Assembly (NCBI RefSeq): GCF_005217455.1
Contig: NZ_SZPQ01000043.1
Coordinates: 1 to 38,631 of the forward strand
Reading direction: 5' to 3'
Length of the DNA: 38,631 nt
Origin: Martelella alba
GTDB lineage: Bacteria; Pseudomonadota; Gammaproteobacteria; Enterobacterales; Enterobacteriaceae
Shown: positions 35,766 to 38,631 of the stretch, piece after piece
Position numbering within the stretch: position 1 is the stretch's first letter
Layout of the letters: every line of letters begins with the position of its first letter
The notes under the pieces: generated by a model
Databases searched by the model: none
What the model was told of the DNA's origin: nothing
Seen by the model: only the letters and a program-made list of their open reading frames with translations
Made by a program: the position numbers and the translations under genes

Positions 35766-35797
35766 TTGACCTTAAAGTTAGCTTTACACCTTATTAT
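35766..35797 (+). promoter_or_regulatory. MerR-type promoter/operator of the nitroreductase gene
   Basis: TTGACC (35766-35771) and TATTAT (35792-35797) are 20 bp apart, longer than normal (19 bp if TTATTA is taken). A perfect palindrome, TAAAG-TTAG-CTTTA (35773-35786), lies inside the spacer. This is the layout of promoters untwisted by MerR-family activators. Confidence 0.7.
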
Positions 35798-35871
35798 GCT
35801 TCTGGAATAAAGCGACGGACATGCGTTCCGTGCTTGTCTTACACATTTTCTTAAACGATGGGGAACCCACA

Positions 35872-36510
35872 ATGAGTCAGTTAATCGAAGCCCTTCACTG
35901 GCGTTACGCCACCAAAAAATACGATCCGACCAAAAAGGTCCCCGCTGAAAAGCTGGAGCGTATACTTGAGGCTGTACGCCTGACGGCAACGTCGAGCGGT
36001 CTGCAACCCTATGAACTGCTGGTTGTAACGGACCAGGATGTGCGCCAAAGGATCAGGGCCGTCAGTTGGGACCAATCGCAAATCACTGACTGCTCGCACC
36101 TTCTGGTATTTGCCGCCTGGGACGATATAACCCCTGAACGCGTCAATATGATGTTTGACCTGACCAACGAGATACGGGGAAACATTCATCCGGCATGGGA
36201 AAATTACCGGCAACAGTTATTGGGTATCGTGAACGGGCGCGGCAGAGAAGGGAATTACCAGTCGGCCGCGCGACAAGCCTACATAGGCCTTGGCTCGGCG
36301 CTTATCGCGGCGGCAATGGAAAAAATCGACGCCACGCCAATGGAAGGTTTCACGCCGGAGGCCGTCGATGACATTCTTGGCCTGCCGGCAAGACATCTGC
36401 GCAGTGTGGTCGTGTTGCCCCTGGGCTATCGCTCTGAGGAAGGCGACTGGCTGGTCAATCTTGAAAAAGTGCGCCGCCCACGGGACAGCTTCATCACCGA
36501 GATAAACTGA
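35872..36510 (+). CDS. Nitroreductase-family NAD(P)H-dependent oxidoreductase (FMN)
   Basis: A 212-residue flavin reductase of the NfsB type. Near the N-terminus ALHWRYATKKYDPTKKV contains the basic residues that hold the FMN phosphate, and SSGLQPYELLVV follows as in NfsB. The C-terminal VVVLPLGYRSEEGDW is the usual glycine-rich FMN-contact segment. It would reduce nitroaromatics or quinones; the natural substrate is unknown. The gene follows the MerR-type promoter at 35766-35797 and is divergent from the regulator, an arrangement that suggests induction by an electrophile or redox-active compound. Confidence 0.85.
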   Translation: MSQLIEALHWRYATKKYDPTKKVPAEKLERILEAVRLTATSSGLQPYELLVVTDQDVRQRIRAVSWDQSQITDCSHLLVFAAWDDITPERVNMMFDLTNEIRGNIHPAWENYRQQLLGIVNGRGREGNYQSAARQAYIGLGSALIAAAMEKIDATPMEGFTPEAVDDILGLPARHLRSVVVLPLGYRSEEGDWLVNLEKVRRPRDSFITEIN

Positions 36511-36708
36511 ACACCAGAAGCACATCCGGACAACAACGGCGTTTTTGTTCGCCCTCTCTCTGGAAAGAGAAGAGGGGCCGTGTGGCAAACGTCAACGCTC
36601 AATTCGGTCCCGCTAGATCGCTGGAAAGAGGGCGGAAAACGCAACGATGGTTCTTTTTAGCTGCATCGGACGCCTTCCCCCTTGATACTGGCTGGGGTAG
36701 TATGGGGA

Positions 36709-37650
36709 ATGACCGAATCCGACCTGAATTTGCTTATCGCGCTGGATGTGCTGCTGGCGGAAGGCAGTGTTGCCGGCGCCGCGCGGCGCCTGGGCTTGAG
36801 CGCCTCGGCCATGAGCCGCGCGCTTGGCCGTCTGCGCGCCGCCACCGGTGATCCTTTACTGGTAAGGGCGGGGCGCCAAATGGTCTTGACGCCCCATGCC
36901 GAAAGGGTAGCCGAACGCGCGCGTAATGCGCTGTTTGAGGCGCGGGCCGTCCTGCGCCCCGCCATTGCGGATGCAAATCCGGCCGCACTGGAACGGACGT
37001 TTACTCTGCGTGCCAATGAGGGGTTTACCGTGGCGTTCGGCGCGGCGCTGATTGCCGCGGCATCTGATGCGGCGCCGCGGGTCCGCTTGTGTTTTATCCC
37101 CAAGCCGGACAAGACGTCGCGCTATCTGCGCGAAGGCCTGGTTGATCTTGATGTGGGCGTTTTAGGGGAAATGGGCCCGGAAATCCGGCTACAAGCCTTG
37201 TTCAGAGATAGATTCGTCGGCCTGGTGAGACAAGGCCATCCTTTGACGCGGGAAAGCCAGATTACCGCCGAGCGGTATGTTGCATTCGGGCATGTGGTGG
37301 TATCGCGGCGGGGCCAACTCGTCGGTCCGGTGGACAATGCCTTGGCCGAACGGGGTTTGCGGCGCAATATTGCCGCCGTGGTGCCCAGCTTTCCCGCTGC
37401 CTTGGCCGTTGCGCAAGGTTCGGATCTGGTGGCTTTGGTGCCGGCTTCCTTTCTTATCAATCAACCGGTCAACCAACCCGCGGCAGAAAGCGGCGATACC
37501 GCCGGCGCGGTTTTTTCATTTGCCTTGCCGGTTAAAACCGACGATATCACCGTATCTCAGATGTGGCATCCCCGGGTGGATGCCGATCCTGCTCATCGCT
37601 GGCTGCGCCAATTGGTGCTCAACGTATGCCGACGGCTGGCGCCGGCATAA
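36709..37650 (+). CDS. LysR-family transcriptional regulator
   Basis: A 313-residue regulator. The N-terminal helix-turn-helix (about 5-62) contains DLNLLIALDVLLAEGSVAGAARRLGLSASAMSRALGRLR, followed by the linker helix and a substrate-binding-type effector domain (from about 90). The start MTESDLNLL was preferred to a TTG codon nine residues upstream. No divergent target gene stands next to it: the nitroreductase upstream runs in the same direction, with a 198-base gap that contains an imperfect CCCTCT/AGAGGG hairpin. Its targets and ligand cannot be told. Confidence 0.88.
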   Translation: MTESDLNLLIALDVLLAEGSVAGAARRLGLSASAMSRALGRLRAATGDPLLVRAGRQMVLTPHAERVAERARNALFEARAVLRPAIADANPAALERTFTLRANEGFTVAFGAALIAAASDAAPRVRLCFIPKPDKTSRYLREGLVDLDVGVLGEMGPEIRLQALFRDRFVGLVRQGHPLTRESQITAERYVAFGHVVVSRRGQLVGPVDNALAERGLRRNIAAVVPSFPAALAVAQGSDLVALVPASFLINQPVNQPAAESGDTAGAVFSFALPVKTDDITVSQMWHPRVDADPAHRWLRQLVLNVCRRLAPA

Positions 37651-37692
37651 GGGAACTATGCATCGTGATTAAGACCAGCTAAGGAGAGGCTG

Positions 37693-38078
37693 ATGAAAAA
37701 ATTATTACTGCTGATGGCAATCCCGTTTTTTTCCTCAGGAGAAATAACCCCCGAGATTACTACTCCAGACAAATTCAGTGCTCTGCCTTTTACCAAAGAA
37801 CATTACATCGATGCGAGCTGCAGCCTCTGGAGCTGTATAATATCCGGTCCGTCAATGCCCGTGGCTATGCGGTTATCGACAGTAATATTCCCCTTGAGGA
37901 AAAAAAGAAAGGGGTGAAGAAAAAACTGTCATTCTGCCTGATACAAAACCAGAGCTATTCTGCTTTCTGCGGTTCAAGATCAATGCTCGTTGACGGAAAA
38001 GACATCGATTTCACCCCCTATATGCTCAAATCCCTTGAAACGGTCGAAATGGGGCTGCCGGAAAAATCAAATAATTGA
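37693..38078 (+). pseudogene. Frameshifted gene for a small exported protein
   Basis: The gene starts with MKKLLLLMAIPFFSSGEITPE, a signal-peptide-like sequence, and reads to about codon 41. The natural continuation then lies in another frame: LQPLELYNIRSVNARGYAVI and the following residues, through SFCLIQNQSYSAFCGSR and DGKDIDFTPYML, to a stop at 38076-38078. A one-base loss or two-base gain near 37805-37818 explains the break. Without the shift it would encode a protein of about 128 residues with two cysteines in its second half. I do not recognise the family. It is probably decayed. Confidence 0.6.
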
Positions 38079-38158
38079 CGATGATTGAAATTCGTCATAA
38101 GCCCTCGAAACAGCAAAGGTTCTCACAAGTCCCGCCATAGCCGAAAACAAGCGGATAA

Positions 38159-38379
38159 AATTACTTTTGTCGTAAATGGGACGTTTTGATAGAAGATATC
38201 TTTAGCCGAAAAATCGTCGGTTACGAGGTCCATGAAGAGGAAAAAACGAAAAGCGTTATATGAAATGGCCAGAAAAGCCCCCTGAGCGGTGGTCAGCCTC
38301 ATGCCGTCAATGGCAACGAGTCGAGGTGGTGATGCTCAATCCAGATAAACCAAAAACTGGGCTGAAAACGGCAGCGTAA
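38159..38379 (+). pseudogene. Internally deleted IS3-family transposase remnant
   Basis: Two separated pieces of an IS3-family orfB remain. The first (about 38171-38260) encodes RKWDVLIEDIFSRKIVGYEVHEEE, part of the DDE integrase core around the second catalytic Asp. The second encodes YEMARKAP, then, after a frameshift, PERWSASCRQWQRVEVVMLNP and a short tail ending at 38379, the usual C-terminus of these transposases. About half of the catalytic domain between them is missing. The remnant ends 61 bp before dif. Confidence 0.7.
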
Positions 38380-38440
38380 AAAACGAATATGGGTGTCAAC
38401 CTCGTTGACAGCTACCGTTACTATTGAGCCTTTACATTTT

Positions 38441-38468
38441 GGTTCGCATAATGTATATTATGTTAAAT
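38441..38468 (+). other. dif: dif, chromosome dimer resolution site (XerC/XerD)
   Basis: The 28 bases match E. coli dif at 27 positions. The XerC arm is GGTTCGCATAA (one change from GGTGCGCATAA), the central region is TGTATA, and the XerD arm TTATGTTAAAT is identical. FtsK translocating along KOPS activates XerCD here to resolve chromosome dimers. The Ter site 4 kb to the left, the matS sites and the KOPS orientation all agree that this is the chromosomal terminus. Confidence 0.92.
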
Positions 38469-38624
38469 TGAATATCTTTACTATCAAGTTCGTTTGTAGT
38501 TTAACGTTCGATTCATCCTGATTGTGTAGCAGCACAGCCAGAGTGTCGCCCTGCGGTAATCCCCCCGAAAAACCGGTGTGTTCATAAGTAGAATTTTCTC
38601 GTAACCTGAATCGAGGAGATCTCT

Positions 38625-38631
38625 ATGAAAA
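38625..38631 (+). CDS. Start of a gene cut by the window edge
   Basis: GAGGAG (38613-38618) stands seven bases before an ATG that runs into the right edge (ATGAAAA). The leader from about 38558 has the look of the left end of an IS3-family element, whose first gene often begins MKK. Only two codons are visible, so this is a guess. Confidence 0.35.

Noticed and set aside
36020-36033. Ter-like GGTTGTAACG in the nitroreductase gene
   Set aside because: Only the central GTTGTAAC agrees with the Ter core; flanking conserved bases are absent.
36541-36580. CCCTCT/AGAGGG hairpin after the nitroreductase gene as a terminator
   Set aside because: The stem is imperfect and no T-run follows on the plus strand.

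Overview
This window comes from a gammaproteobacterium of the order Enterobacterales. The evidence is a complete, Klebsiella-type set of 20 nif genes, a srfABC operon, an enterobacterial Tus-type Ter site, two perfect matS sites and a near-canonical dif site. The sequence looks GC-rich, which would fit plant- or wood-associated soft-rot or Sodalis-like relatives better than Klebsiella itself. The genus cannot be fixed from the window alone.

Layout. Positions 1-305: no gene seen, ending in a promoter. 306-740: a MarA/SoxS/Rob-type AraC regulator. 797-7731 (minus): srfA-srfB-srfC, encoding a single-pass membrane protein, a large Hsp70/actin-like ATPase and a large P-loop protein. 7991-9046: an old-yellow-enzyme alkene reductase. 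9203-10393: uxuA without uxuB. 10911-30326 (mostly minus): nifQ, nifB, nifA, nifL, (nifF +), nifM, nifZ, nifW, nifV, nifS, nifU, nifX, nifN, nifE, nifY, nifT, nifK, nifD, nifH. 30767-34279: the divergent nifJ. 34405-34419: a Ter site. 34468-37650: a short-chain dehydrogenase, a MerR regulator divergent from a nitroreductase, and a LysR regulator. 37693-38631: a frameshifted small exported protein, an internally deleted IS3-family transposase, the dif site, and the start of another gene at the right edge.

Nitrogen fixation. NifHDK are the nitrogenase structural proteins. NifB, Q, V, E, N, X, Y, U and S build the metal clusters. NifM, Z, W and T assist maturation. NifJ and NifF deliver electrons from pyruvate. 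NifL and NifA regulate. Every operon has a readable sigma-54 promoter (GG-N10-GC). NifA sites (TGT-N10-ACA) lie upstream of nifH, nifJ, nifE, nifU, nifB and nifF, and IHF-like sites stand between promoter and NifA site at nifH, nifE, nifJ and nifB. All 20 genes look intact.

Chromosome terminus. The right-hand end is a replication-terminus locus: Ter and dif lie 4 kb apart, all five KOPS octamers point toward dif, and two matS sites sit inside srfA and srfC. The nif cluster therefore lies beside the fork trap. Most of its operons run head-on to a fork travelling left to right. This placement, together with the srfABC system, is the most interesting content of the window.
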